A stretch of DNA of 64,000 nucleotides from Lotus japonicus. Lineage: Eukaryota; Streptophyta; Magnoliopsida; Fabales; Fabaceae. Below the pieces are notes generated by a model that was not told the DNA's origin, did no database searches, and saw only the letters and a list, made by a program, of their open reading frames with translations. The stretch's first letter is position 1. Each line of letters begins with the position of its first letter. Location of the stretch: positions 23,921,780-23,985,779 of the forward strand of contig NC_080041.1 in the NCBI RefSeq assembly GCF_012489685.1. The letters run 5' to 3'. A program made the translations under genes and the position numbers. Below, in pieces: positions 31,486 to 44,009 of the stretch.

Positions 31486-32913
31486 TATTTCTAGGTCAGT
31501 ACATGTATATTAGATTTGTATGAATTATTTGAACTTTATTGTTAGTTTTGGCCACCAGTTTGGGCTCCGATTGTAAAACTTTGGCCTAATTTAACATTTA
31601 CTCAACATTTCATCCACAACCACTCCTATAGCTTAATGGATTTTCATCTAAAAACCACAGCACCAAATAAATCGGGTAACGTTCCTAACCCAATACAATG
31701 TGAGTTTGTGCCAAACCGCCGCAAATGTAATGTGAGCATTTATTATTTATTAATGAACATGACCGACGTGACCTCATACAATCCTGAACACAATCTTGAA
31801 TGTGAATGTGATCGTGAATGTGAAAGAACCATTTCTATGTATAAGTCAAATTAAAATTAGCACACTCCATTACCAAAAATTAATTAAGAGACAAATGAAA
31901 AATCACAAATTTTTCTAATACATATTTAGATATATAGCGAAAAATTATAGTAAATCAAAACTACAATGCACAAAATAGTCTTCGTTTTTTAGGATATTCA
32001 TTGTAATTTTGACTTTGCTGTGGTTTTTAATTGTTTATTCAAAAATGCGTTTATAATGTTGTTTCCTTTACTCTCACATGAGAAAATATTTTGCATAATT
32101 ATATATGCACCGTTTTCTATTTCTAGTAACTGAAAAAGAAAGAAATCATATCACATCCCTTTGCTTTATGCTTATTAGTTTGACAAGCTGGCGATTACAC
32201 GTTATGAAAGCAGAAACAGACCAAACTAAGTAAAGGGTCATCAGTCATGTGGCATTTTCATCAATAATATACGTTCCATAATTCATTCAGCAGGACAAGA
32301 TTAGTTGTCAACTTTTTTTTTTTCTTGTACGAGATTTATTTATTGGGTTCTTTCATGAGGATACCTTCTCTATGCTATTGATCTATTGCTCATTAATCAT
32401 GATTCTTAATTACTCTCTGGAAGAATTAATACCGATTGAATGGAACTCTGCCATTATAGTTAATTAAGCGCGTCCATTTATTATTTCTAAGAATAGTCAA
32501 TTTACCCACACTACACACTAATCAATTATTACTACAATATCTTTTTTTAGCAGAAATCATTACTTCTATTTATGATATATACTTATTTCATTCTTACGTG
32601 GAGTTCTAAAATCATCTACATGCTACTTTTATCGAATTTCATTTCACTTTCTTACAATCGGAGAAAGAAATTTTATGAAAAAACACCTATTAAATTATTT
32701 AATTTTCCATTGTAGAATTAGGATAAAGTACATTTAAACATATGTGATGTGACTCATATATGAAATAGACTTTGATACTATACTACAATTTGAGATACCA
32801 AACTCTACTCCGAAAGTTAGTTTAATTCAGAAGTGAGTTTTGTTTTCTCATGTACTAGGGTTATTTTTACCATACCTTAAGTTAATATGAGACTTTAAAC
32901 AATAAATAGTATA
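31486..32913. other. Intergenic, AT-rich, no gene seen
   Basis: A 72-codon open frame at 31636-31854 has no recognisable domain. Nothing else is supported. The short gap 30888-31215 is likewise featureless. Confidence 0.55.
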
Positions 32914-32921
32914 ATAGGAAA

Positions 32922-33904
32922 TAGGGCTGTCCAACGGGCGATTTCGGACGAATTCAGGCCCAAATCTCGATTTTAGTCGGGTGAGAAACACCACACTGCA
33001 AGGACCGCCATCGTCTGTTTAAACCTAATTGGTTTTCGGTTTTTGCGGTTTGCGAGTCTATCGGATCGGTCAAACAGTAACCAATTGGAGAAATAAAAAA
33101 GAAAAGTAATGAGCAGAAAAAGGAGAAGCTACAGAATTTTAATGAAAAATTTCATCTTGCAAAACATCATAACATAAACAATAGAACATAGTCATGGTTG
33201 AAAGTTTACAGAGTAACAAGAGAATCATCAAGGAATCACAAGTGGAACAACAGAAAATAGGAGAACAAAATCAACGGAAAAAAAAATCAAGAGAAACCTC
33301 AATAGAAACAAGAGAAACAAAGTTGTTTACAACCATAGTTGGCTAATCGAAACCACAATTGCCTAATCGCGAGGAAGGGTTCATCGTCGTTTACAGATCT
33401 TCTTGCAAGCTTCGTAGTCACCTTTCCATGTGCCAGAGAGGGAAGCGACCCTCTAGAGTGATCTGTGAGGCATCGTGATGTCCATCGTTCAAAGTTGTAT
33501 CTTCGTGATTGGGAGAAGAGAAGTCAGAAGAGAATGAGTGATTTGGGTGTTGGATCTTGGTCGAGGGTAGAGAAAATAAAATAGAAGAGAGGAGGTTGGG
33601 AGAAGAGGAGAACAACGTTAGGGTTAGGAGAAGAGGAGAGTGGTGGCTAGGTTAACTTAAGCCTAGCAAGTGTTGAGAAATAGGGTTTTTGGTTTGGGTT
33701 GTGTACATCATGGGCATGGACATTTTTTTTAGTAGAGTCACTTCAGTCGGTTCAGAGCCCAGACCGAACTCGACTGAACCAAACCATGTGAAACCGGATT
33801 TTTTCAACTGTTCTACCCGAAATCGACCCGGTTTGACCGATTTCACCAAAAAAGCATTCGGTTGGGCCAGTTTCAGTCAGACCGGGCTTATTTGGACAAC
33901 CCTA
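32922..33904. mobile_element. Second non-autonomous hAT-type element, 983 bp
   Basis: The left end is 'tagggctgtccaa' and the right end its near complement 'ttggacaacccta'. A perfect 8-bp TSD, ataggaaa, lies at 32914-32921 and 33905-33912. It differs in terminal sequence from the hAT element at 968-2020, so it is another family. Subterminal stretches are rich in 'cggttt/aaaccg' motifs. Short open frames inside (33418-33615, 33652-33849) show no transposase. Confidence 0.88.
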
Positions 33905-33912
33905 ATAGGAAA

Positions 33913-36060
33913 TAAAGAAAAAGAGATAAAAATAAAAGTGAATGAAAATGTGATGGACAAAAAAAGCAGATAAGAATGAAGAATCGCTACTCGGTATTTT
34001 GATATCACATAATTTTTATCCTAAATTTAAGTATACGGGTAAGGCAGGAAACATTTTTGTCTTTTATAAGTTTGATACTCATTTTACAATAAAATTTGGT
34101 TTTGGTCGTTATCATATATAATATTTATTGTTTTGGTCCTTACTTTACGTATAATTTTGGTTTCAATTCCCTCTTTTATAATATTTCACTATTAACTGGT
34201 GATGTGACTAATAGAGAACACTTCACCATTGTCACATGTCCAAAATAATCTTGTGTGACACATTTTGTATTCTTCCATAAATTGATCCAGGATTTGTCCT
34301 AATGCAGTGGTGCACATTGGTGATTACAACCTATAATTCGATGGAGCAAGATGAATCAACAATAGGAGGATAGAGTATTAACCAAAACCTGTAATTATAG
34401 AGTTTGGAATGAGCAGTAATGAGAGCATTGAACATTTATCAGGTCGCTGAATAGAAGTCCTTTAAGGTGCTAGCCTTGCTTTAGTGGTCTTGAATAGTTA
34501 ACTTTAACAACTTAGCGTTTTGTTCAACTAATTTGGTTAGACGAGTAAGAGATATACTTTAATCATCCTTCCTAACAAGATTGGCGTCACTTGTTTGTGA
34601 GCCTTTTTGCAGACCGGATGATAGTGGGCTGAGTTGCCATTTGAACCGACCAAAACTGGAGTACTCCCCATAGAGTCACCCCCTTCCCATTTTTCATTAT
34701 AAATATACACATTCAGATTTGAAACTCTTCATTCGAAGCTACGTGCGTCGCAAGAGGCGTTGTTCTTAATGAATGACCCATTCGAAGCTACTTGCGTCGC
34801 AAGAGGCGTTGTTCTTAAGCTACGTGCGTCGCAAGAGGCGTTGTTCTTAATAAATATCTCTTTCTCTCTCGGTGGAAGAAATCATTTCGTAGCTTGACCA
34901 AACAATTCCAAGTGAATACAAGTTGTTGCTCCTGCTTTGAACATAAATGGAAACCTGAGCTGGGTTTCTAAGTATAGACGAAGGAGGAGCACGAAAAAGA
35001 AGAAGAGGAAAAGAGAGAAGGGATTGTAAAAAAAAAAAGGCTATGTAGTATTAATAAAGTTCTACGTAAGTTGATGACTAAGCCTAAACTCGACCATATA
35101 AACATCTTGATATTACTTGTCCTTATTTAAATATAATAAAAATACAAAAAATTATGAAAGATTTTCCAAGGACTAATTATGATTAAACCCTATATGCCAG
35201 CTACCTGAAACATATTTAGTTTTTTTTATTGAGTTTTAGGACAACAAGCATTCAATTAGATGAAGAGTTCATGGTAAGACCATATTCACATAATTAGAAA
35301 AAAATAGAATATTAAATTTTAAAAACTGCTATAACAATAAAATTCTGACATCAGTAATTAAATTAGAATATTAAAATTGTGGAAAAAAAATAAAGAACCA
35401 AAACGGAATCAATAAAAACATTTTACCACTAAACTATAAAGAAAAAGAAAAATCTGATCACAGTCTACTATGGATACAAGTAGATTAATCTCTTAATGAA
35501 ACACCCATGTTTGTTTTTTACTCTTTTTGGAGTGAACTCCAAAGAACAATTTGAAATTTTAATAATTTAACCCGAATGAATCATGTTACATCAGAATAAA
35601 TTCTATTCCCATTTATTGTTTTTCACTTAGACAACTCAAACTCAAATTCCTCACTATCCAAAGAATGGACATTAACCAATACCAATTCCAGTTTTCAGGA
35701 CAATCACGAGCACTGTCGTTTACTTCCCTCTTCACCCCCTCAAATCATTAATTTATTATAATACTATTATAAATACCAATTTATAATTTATAAATAAATG
35801 TGCTTAACCAACCGATTGTTAATTCAAGTGGTGCATATTTGATTGCCACTTAGATAAAATTTCTGATTAAATTTTACAAATGAAAAAATCTATTAGAAGA
35901 AAAGGTCGACCAATCATATAAATGTTTTCGGCTCAAACATGATTGTGTATCGAAAAGACTAAGTAAGAAAAAATAGTGCTTTCAGCAAGCAGTGTGTCTG
36001 TGATCGGATCAGTACACTACAAAACCTGGTTGCTCAACCTCAAAGACTCATTGTCTGTGC
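33913..36060. other. Intergenic region upstream of the QUA2-like gene
   Basis: No gene is seen. It holds the short tandem repeat at 34731-34850 and an A-rich tract at 35029-35038 preceded by purine-rich sequence. The proximal promoter should lie in the last few hundred bases before 36060. Several AT-rich TATA-like strings occur at 35755-35800 ('ttataatttataaataaatg'), but none is at a convincing distance. Confidence 0.5.
34731..34850 (+). repeat. Three-copy tandem repeat, 'gctacgtgcgtcgcaagagg'
   Basis: Three copies of a roughly 32-bp unit running 'agctacgtgcgtcgcaag' to 'aggcgttgttctta'. The first two are preceded by 'cattcga' and separated by a 17-bp spacer; the last two abut. The second copy has cttgcg for cgtgcg. 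The GC-rich repeat is conspicuous in AT-rich DNA and lies about 80 bp after a TATA-like 'attataaatatac'. Its function is unknown. Confidence 0.8.
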
Positions 36061-36065
36061 TTCAG

Positions 36066-36067
<2 letters not shown>

Positions 36068-36111
<44 letters not shown>

Positions 36112-36134
36112 TCTCATTCTCTCTTCTCTCTCTT
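36068..36134 (+). repeat. CT microsatellite in the 5' leader of the QUA2-like gene
   Basis: A (CT)n tract of about 24 units with one G interruption, followed by impure CT sequence. CT-rich tracts are common in plant 5' UTRs near the start of transcription. It is likely to vary in length between individuals. Confidence 0.85.
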
Positions 36135-36362
36135 TGATTTCCAAGGCACCGTAATCATTCGTCACAGTGAGAGAGTAGAAGAAGAAGAACCATTGATCCT
36201 CCACACACACACAGAAAAACCAAAACCAACAAAATCTTCAGCTCTCATTGTGTTTTGTGTTGCAAGCAAGCAACCAAAACGACACTCATTTCTCGGGATT
36301 CTTTGTCCCTCTCTTCATTCAACACTGCTCCTGTTCTTAATTCTCTTCAATCAAACAAAGAG

Positions 36363-36783
36363 GTAGCTACTACCCTTAGTTTCTTGCTTCTGATTTGATC
36401 TCAAGTAACACCAAATGGGTTTTTGTGTGATACCCAGTTAAGATTTTTCCCCATTTTTCAAAGAAAATGAGCTTGTTTGTGCTTGAATTATTGTAACTTG
36501 CAAGTAGCAATTTCACTGTTCTGATAGTGTTACTCACCAACCCACTTGCAATAACCTCTCAAGTTTTATTTTTTTTTTCCTCCTCTATTATGAGTATTGG
36601 TATATATCCATTTCAATACTGGGTCCGTGATTAATCTGAATGCGGTGAATTAATTACTAGTCATCTGTCTTGTCCTTATTCCCCTGTTTTTCTCTTTCTC
36701 TCTCTTGATTCTCTCTCTTTTTTAAGCACACTGCCATCAAATCCTGTTTGATTTTAGAATAACACTGTTTTTTTGGATTTTAG
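36363..36783 (+). other. Predicted 5' UTR intron of the QUA2-like gene
   Basis: The donor is AAAGAG|GTAGCT and the acceptor GATTTTAG|GCTTGC after a T-rich tract; length is 421 bp. A leader intron is inferred from splice motifs and from the distance between the CT-rich leader and the start codon. Transcript evidence would be needed to be sure. Confidence 0.5.
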
Positions 36784-36818
36784 GCTTGCAATCTCTCAAC
36801 TGGACCTGGTTTCTCTAA

Positions 36819-36839
36819 ATGGTTTCTGGGTGTGTTTGA
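36819..36839 (+). CDS. Short upstream ORF in the QUA2-like leader (6 codons)
   Basis: ATG GTT TCT GGG TGT GTT TGA lies 90 bp upstream of the main start codon, in the leader exon after the predicted intron. It has a moderate start context (A at -3: 'taaATGG'). If present in the mature mRNA it could lower translation of the main ORF. Whether it is translated is unknown. Confidence 0.4.
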   Translation: MVSGCV

Positions 36840-36928
36840 ACTTTGAAGTAAGTGTTAATATCATTAATAGTTGAAGGTTGAAGTTCTGTTGTTCTTTGTG
36901 TGGAGCTTTTTTTTGGTTTGGTCAGAGA

Positions 36929-39900
36929 ATGTCCAGGCCTCTACATCGAGGTGTGTCTGGATTTCGTGTCCCTGACAGTAGCAATGACTTGTGGGACTCT
37001 CAATCCAAAGATAAACCAGAAAGAGAAGATTTTGATAAGAGGGGTTCTTCAGATCATAGCCCTCTAGCACTGAAATTTCCTTTGAAGGTTCTTTTTTCTG
37101 ATAATAACAACAATTCTCCTTCCAAATATGGCAATGGAATCACTGAGAATGGTTTTTCATCTGATCCATTCTTTGTTGGATCGCCAAGAACCCGGGTTAA
37201 GTTGATGCTGCTTTCATTGAAGATTAGTTTAGTGTTTATAGTTGTTCTTGCTCTTGTTGGATCTTTTTGGTGGACCCTATCTATGTCATCCTCATCAAGA
37301 GGTAGAGTTTACCATGGTTATAGAAGGCTCCAGGAGAAGCTGGTTACAGACCTGTTGGATGTTGGTGAGTTATCTCATGGCTCCTCCAAGGTGAAAGAAT
37401 TGGAATTCTGTTCTCCTGAGCTGGAAAATTTTGTTCCTTGCTTTAATGTTTCTGATAATTTAGCTTCTGGTGGCAACGAGTTGGACCGGAAATGTGACGG
37501 CGAGCTCAGGCAAAGTTGTTTGGTCCTCCCACCTGTGAATTACAAAATTCCTCTTAGGTGGCCTACTGGAAGAGATGTTATCTGGATTGCTAATGTGAAA
37601 ATCACTGCACAGGAGGTTCTTTCTTCTGGAAGCTTGACCAAGAGGTCAGTAACATACATATGTCCTCTCACCTTGCTGTAAACACTTTCAGCTATGTTTT
37701 TCTAACTTTTATTTGTAATTGATTACAGAATGATGATGCTGGATGAAGAGCAAATTTCGTTTCGTTCAGCCTCTCTTATGTTTGATGGTGTTGAAGACTA
37801 CTCACATCAAATCGCGGAAATGATTGGACTTAGAAATGAATCTTACCTTATACAAGCTGGGGTAAATACATCTCTGCTCTCTATTGAAATTGGCATATTG
37901 AGTGTTTGTTTGTTTGTTTACATGTATTTCACTGATTTGGTACATGCTTAGTTGAAATCAGCATACATATGCCAACTATTGTAGTACTTAGTTTTGACAA
38001 TGGAATTTGTTTCTCCATTGACGTTGAGCACATAGAACAACTTAGCAACATATGGAATCAGCATACATATGCCAACTATATTGATGGACTTGAACTTTTT
38101 GCAAAAATCGTTTGTCTAAGTGCTTGAAACTTGAAAGTACTTGTTTTAGATTTTCTGATGAGTTATGGTGGTGACTTTGAAACATTCCTGAATTGGCATT
38201 TGATTGAGCATGTTGGCATCTTAAAATTTACAGGTTCGAACCATACTAGACATAGGTTGTGGGTATGGTAGCTTTGGAGCGCACCTTTATCAAAGTCAAC
38301 TTCTAACTATGTGCATTGCAAACTATGAGCCTTCTGGCAGTCAAGTTCAGCTCACTCTCGAGAGGGGTCTTCCTGCTATGATTGCTTCATTCACTTCAAA
38401 TCAGCTGCCATATTCATCTCTGTCGTTTGATATGTTACATTGTGCTAGATGTAACATTGATTGGGACCAGAAAGGTATCTTTCAACGTTTAATTTATGCT
38501 ACCTTCTGTTGGATAAACCTGCTTCTATCATGATGAGAAAGTCATTGAGAAAAATTCTCATCATTTGTTGCACATGCGCATCCTCTTTGTTTAGCAAATA
38601 TCATGAATTTACTTGAGCCACTATGACATGATGCATCTTCTAGCTGCTAATGCAGACATATTAGAAGCAAAATAAGTGATACCTTTTATTGTTTATTTGC
38701 CATGTTTGTTGAAGTATCGTACTAAACGTGGTTAACTTTTGAAAGTCTTCTTTCTTATATCTGTGTGAATTCGTTGAAGTAATCCTTCTTGTTTATTCTG
38801 CTTTATTATCCCCCCTTTTATGTTCAAACTAAAATTCTTACAACTTTGATCTAGCATGGGAAAACTTTGTTTATGTTGGAATTTTGTTAATATTTAGCAC
38901 ATTGTGATCTTATTGACATTCATATTACTATGTATAGATGGACATCTCTTGATTGAAGCCGATAGACTTTTAAGACCGGGTGGATACTTTGTCTGGACAT
39001 CACCACTTACAAATGCTCGCAACAAAGAGAATCAGAAAAGGTGGAAGTTTGTGCAAGATTTTACAGAAAAGCTTTGCTGGGAAATGTTGTCACAGCAAGA
39101 TGAAACCGTTGTATGGAAGAAAACTAGTAAAAAGAGTTGCTATTCTTCAAGGTAATGTTGCCGTACCTGTAGAAATTTCCAGTAAATAGATTCTATACAT
39201 TTGTCTGCCACTTGAAAATTAATTTTGCCCTGATTCATAGCATTGCCTGATTATTTTTTACTACCAGAAAGCCTGGTTCCGTCCTTCCTTTGTGTGGTAG
39301 AGGTCTTGATGTGGAGTCTCCCTATTATCGCGAACTGCAAAATTGCATTGGAGGAACACAGAGCAGCCGTTGGGTTTCAATTGAAAAAAGAGAAAGATGG
39401 CCTTCTCAGGTTAACTTGAACAAGAACAACTTAGCAGCATATGGTAATTGTTATTTTCTCAACAATGACCTATGGAGTTCTTCATGCAAGTGATTGCATT
39501 GTAATTGTGCTGTCTTATTGAATTGAATCGAATCTCCTATTAACTTAGTATATCCATATTTTAATGTGCTAGGGTTACAGTCTGATGAATTAACTGAGGA
39601 CTCTGACATGTGGAGAACAGCAGTACAAAATTATTGGTCACTCCTTTCGCCTATAATATTTTCTGATCATCCAAAGAGACCTGGTGAAGAGGACCCTTCA
39701 CCGCCTTACAACATGTTCAGAAATGTGCTAGACATGAATGCTCATTTTGGTGGCTTCAATACTGCACTGTTGCAGGCTAGAAAGTCTGTGTGGGTCATGA
39801 ATGTGGTCCCAATAAGTGGACTGAACTATCTTCCCTTGATCCAGGACAGAGGTTTCGTCGGCGTTTTGCATGATTGGTATTTTCATCTCTTTCCTCTTGT

Positions 39901-41486
39901 TCTTATTTCAAATGCCTTGCTTCTCTGCTTCCATCTGTTTGTTTTGCTTTGCCTTAGTATGGATTCTCTGGCATATGCTATATTCTTTCTTACATTTTCT
40001 TCAAATTTGGTCCTTTCTAAATACATAGAATTATTGGTTTTTCTATTCTTTTGGGGTAAAATCTGAAAGCTGATTTCTTGATGTGGGTCTAACTATTTTT
40101 CAGTAATGGTGTATAATATGCACACTTTTTGAACACACTATAAGTTTATGTAGATGTAGAAGAATTCAGATATTCAGATATTTGTAAAAAAGTAAAATAC
40201 AGTAATAAATTTGTGACTCGTCAGAAGTCAATAAAGGGGAAGTTTATAAGGTATACACCATACACACTAAATTAAATTAAATTGCAGAATTCCCCCATGG
40301 ACTCATTGATCATATGGAAAGGTTTCAGTTGTTTTGTTAAGTAAATCTAGAATTAGAAAGCTACATATTTTAAAGAAATCAAGCTTCTTGTCTACCCTTT
40401 GCTCAACAAAGAGTTAGAATATTTCACCATAGCTGGCTTAGAGGCTTGATAAGATTCTTTGATGAATAGTTTCTAAGTGCTAGACTGATCATGGTTTTCT
40501 TACCATTATGATTTTTGGTGGTTTCTAGGTGTGAGGCCTTTCCAACATACCCGAGAACCTATGACTTGGTGCATGCAGCGGGACTTCTATCTCTTGAGAC
40601 GTCCCAGCAGCGCAGATGCAACATGCTTGATATGTTCATTGAAATTGACAGGTTGCTTCGCCCAGAGGTATATGACTTAATACTCTGCACATTGCGCTTC
40701 ATTCATGTTTCCTCCCCTCCATTTATTTACATTGACATTGTTTCCTGATACAAGTGATTTTAATTGGTTGAGCATCAATTGATTTGAGTATATAATGTAC
40801 TATGATTGTAAATTTTCTGAGATATTAGTTTGGTACAGGATTGCAGGAAGTTGTAACTTTTAGCTCCCATCACTAGACAAGGCCACTGAATATGCATTAT
40901 TTTGTGACTTGCTTAAAAAAATATATAGTTCCATTTTTAATGTGTTTAGGAATAGGATCTTGTGGACACTGTTCTATGCTGGCAAATTGCATTGAACATT
41001 TTTTCATTAATTTCATACATCCTGATCCTGATCCTGCTGAAAGTTGCTTTCTAAACCATATTTTAAAATTACCTGTTGTACATGTAATTTCTATTATCAA
41101 AACTGCTACAAGATTTGCTCATCAAGTAGTGTATTAATGTGTGAAGGAATTAGGAAGCCCTTCTATTGTGCACAGTTTCTGAGTATGATCTGCATTGTCT
41201 TGCTACATTTTTTATTTTTCTTTGATAAATACTAAAAGTGAAAACACCTCAAAATGTTTCATCCCCTTTGATTTTGAGCTATGTTGACTTATAATCTGAT
41301 ATGCTTGCATGGGTCTTGTAACAGGGTTGGGTTATAATTCGCGACACAGTTCCTTTAATAGAATCCGCTAGAGCTCTAACAACACAGCTGAAGTGGGATG
41401 CACGAGTTATAGAAATTGAAAGTGACAGCGATCAGAAACTCCTGATCTGCCAGAAACCTCTCATCAAGAGACATGCAAGCTACTAA
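36929..41486 (+). CDS. QUA2: QUA2/TSD2-like pectin methyltransferase, 694 aa, eight exons
   Basis: Exons: 36929-37644, 37729-37861, 38234-38474, 38938-39151, 39268-39443, 39573-39876, 40529-40667, 41325-41486. All introns are GT-AG and the 2,085-nt CDS stays in frame. It is a Golgi type II membrane protein of the plant DUF248 S-adenosylmethionine-dependent methyltransferase family; QUASIMODO2 methylates homogalacturonan and supports cell adhesion. The cytosolic N-terminus begins '[14 protein letters not shown]', as in QUA2 rather than QUL1/2. A transmembrane segment lies at about 92-114. The SAM-binding motif is '[13 protein letters not shown]' (about 287-299). Also seen are '[16 protein letters not shown]', '[19 protein letters not shown]', '[13 protein letters not shown]' and a second 'DRLLRPEGWVIIRD'. 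Length matches the family (Arabidopsis QUA2 is 684 aa as I recall). No defect is seen. The exact paralogue is inferred. Confidence 0.92.
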
Positions 41487-42330
41487 TTAATTGAAGGCCA
41501 GAAGCAATTAGACCATAATATACTACACATATATACATTTCCATAATGTTCGTCACTTCATTTATCATCATAAAAGCTCTGCCATACAAAGTGGGGATTG
41601 AAAATTTTGAACAGAAAGGAAACAGAGAAAGCAATAGAGGAAGCAGTGTTTCCTTGGCAATGATACCACACCACATCTCCTATGTAGCCACAAGGTGTGC
41701 ATAGGACCATGTAATTACCAAACAAGAAGCAAAGCAGCAGTTGGGAAAGAATACTGGTAGATTTACTTGTGTCTTGTTATAGTTACACAAAAAACACAAA
41801 TATTAAGATTGGGAAGATTATATGATAGAATAAGTTATTGCTGGTTACTGTGGTGTATAAAAATGCTTAGGTATCAGTTCCCCTTCTATTATAGAATTAT
41901 TTTTCTGCTTTCAATTTTTAGCTTCTTTGATGTTGTCATCTGCTTGTTCGGAAATCCTTTTGCAATTGATTCTAAAATAAAAATAACTTATGGGAAGGAA
42001 CTTCTGTGAGTAGCTACTGTGTGTCATAGTTGATAGGTGAGGAAATAAAAGTTGATCCATACTCCAAGGCAAAACTGTGCTTGATAGTTTGTCAAAGTTA
42101 ACAACTGGTATCCAATCCGTGCAACGCACGGCACAATTTAAACAACATTGCACTTGGAAAAAACAAAGCCAACATAGTTTTATTATAAATATAGATGGAG
42201 TAATAGTTAAAGAAAATATTGTGCTCGTAGATGGAGTAGTAATAGTTAAAGAAATAACTGATGTTGCTTTGCGTATACGCCTCTGGCATCCTCAGATATT
42301 CCTAAAATAGGAAATACAACCAAAAAGCAG
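41487..42330. other. 3' UTR and downstream flank of the QUA2-like gene
   Basis: The transcript should end within a few hundred bases of the stop; an AATAAA lies at about 42043-42048, with no other strong signal nearer. At about 42109-42130 'aatccgtgcaacgcacgg' is a hairpin like those at Helitron 3' ends, but the following bases do not give a proper CTRR end. Confidence 0.45.
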
Positions 42331-42339
42331 TAAATGTAA

Positions 42340-42610
42340 GAGCTCAGTAAGAGCTTATTTGAGCTCTGATAACATAAGCTCTTATGTTAGTGTTAGGGAG
42401 AACGTATTCAAACAACTTATGGCCTACCATAAGCTATTTTGAGCTTATTTTCATAAGCTATTCAGAATAGCTTAGGAAAAACAGTTTATGCTTATATATA
42501 ACTTATTTTCAATCTATTTCAATAAATATTTAAAAATAGCTTATTAATAAGCGCTTATATCATATGCGCTTATGACCATAAACGTTTAATTAAGTTGTGT
42601 TTCCAAACGT
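42340..42610. repeat. Degenerate AGCTTAT-rich MITE-like repeat
   Basis: About 270 bp with many 'agcttat/ataagct' motifs in both orientations ('gagcttatttgagctc', 'cataagctattttgagctta', 'aataagcgcttat'). This looks like a decayed inverted-repeat element of the kind common near plant genes. No TSD could be fixed. Confidence 0.45.
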
Positions 42611-42700
42611 CTGATATAGACTAGCATTCGAAGCCTATGATCACAAAATGATTTTCTCATGTTAGATATAGTATTTTAGGATGTTAAAATTTGGGTCTAC

Positions 42701-44009
42701 TGATGTGCCAAACTGCAAGTGTACAATTTCGCCCGGGATTTTAATTATCGAACACAAGGATTGTGTGGGTTTACTTCTAAATTTACCAATGTAGTCGCAA
42801 GGAAGAAAAGCGAAATTAAAAGAGGGTTTAGTTGGTTGATAGAACGAAATAACAAGAAAACATGGAATAAATAATTACTGATTTGAAATCACTTAGGGAA
42901 AAGCGCGCCGGGGAATTGATTTCGTTTACCCTTGCTATGTTTTTACCCGCTACAATTATATATGAAATTAGTTAAATCTGTTACTGGTGCTAAGCCTATA
43001 TGTTACTTGCTAATCCCTTAGTCAAGCACCCCTTCTAGTTAATTAGTGATAGCTAATTCCTTAGTACCTAATCCTAATTAACTAGAGATTCAATTTCATG
43101 TTCAGGCAAACACAAATAAATTGCTACCCTTATCCCTAAGGCGTAGAGACCCTTATTCAATTTCTTCCTAGATCCCTATCATCTACCAATTTCCCAATTG
43201 TGCAAACAATAGCATGAAACCCTTTCGCGATTGGATTCAATAAAAATAAAGAAGAAATTCATGAACTAAAATAACCATTCATATATAACTGAAACGTATC
43301 AAAACATAGTTTAGAGAAAACTACATGATATCCCCAGTACAAGAGATGATTAGTTCCTCATAGTCATAGGAAACAATTCAAGAAAAAGGTAGCAAAACAT
43401 CAAAATTACAATAGAAACCTGTATAGGATCCTAAAGAACTCAGAGCTCTGCCTCCAAAGGTCTCTCCAAATGTTTCAACGTGAAAAGATCCATAAAATAG
43501 GTTAAAAACGCACTTAAATAGAGTCTGGCTGTTATTTCGCGCAAATGCGCGAATTCTATGAAGGATCTTGCGCAAAACTGGCGCAAAATATTTCAGAAGC
43601 TAATTCCTTCGCGTAAATGCGCAAGATGCAAGAGGAAATTGGCGCAAAACCGGCTCAAAGAAATCCAGATTGCTCCAGACTTCGAGATTCTTGGCTCTCT
43701 CCCTTGATTTGCTCCTTGATTCCACATCTTCTCCTAAAATAACAATAATAATAATGGAAAATAATTAAAAACCAATAATAGAGATTAACTAGAAGATAGA
43801 GTAAGATACCGAATTCAAATAACTTGATTAAATCCTAATGAAATCTATAAAAATAACATAAAAAATATAGAAAAATATTAAAACTAAATGAAAACATTAA
43901 AATGCATGAACTAAGCCTAAAGTGTCCTAAAATGACCGAAATATCCTAAAAACTATATTAAACTACATGAAAATAAACCAGGAAAATAGCCTTAAATCTC
44001 GGGTCATCA
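42701..44009 (-). repeat. 3' LTR (1,309 bp)
   Basis: Matches 46228-47723 apart from small changes and the extra duplication in the other copy. It contains a cluster of 'gcgcaaa' motifs at 43535-43660. The adjoining internal bases 44010-44020, read on the minus strand, form 'TATAGGGGTG', a plausible polypurine tract. Confidence 0.92.

Noticed and set aside
42100..42140. Helitron 3' hairpin 'ccgtgcaacgcacgg'
   Set aside because: The expected terminal CTRR is not at the right distance (CCAG instead), and no partner 5' end was found.
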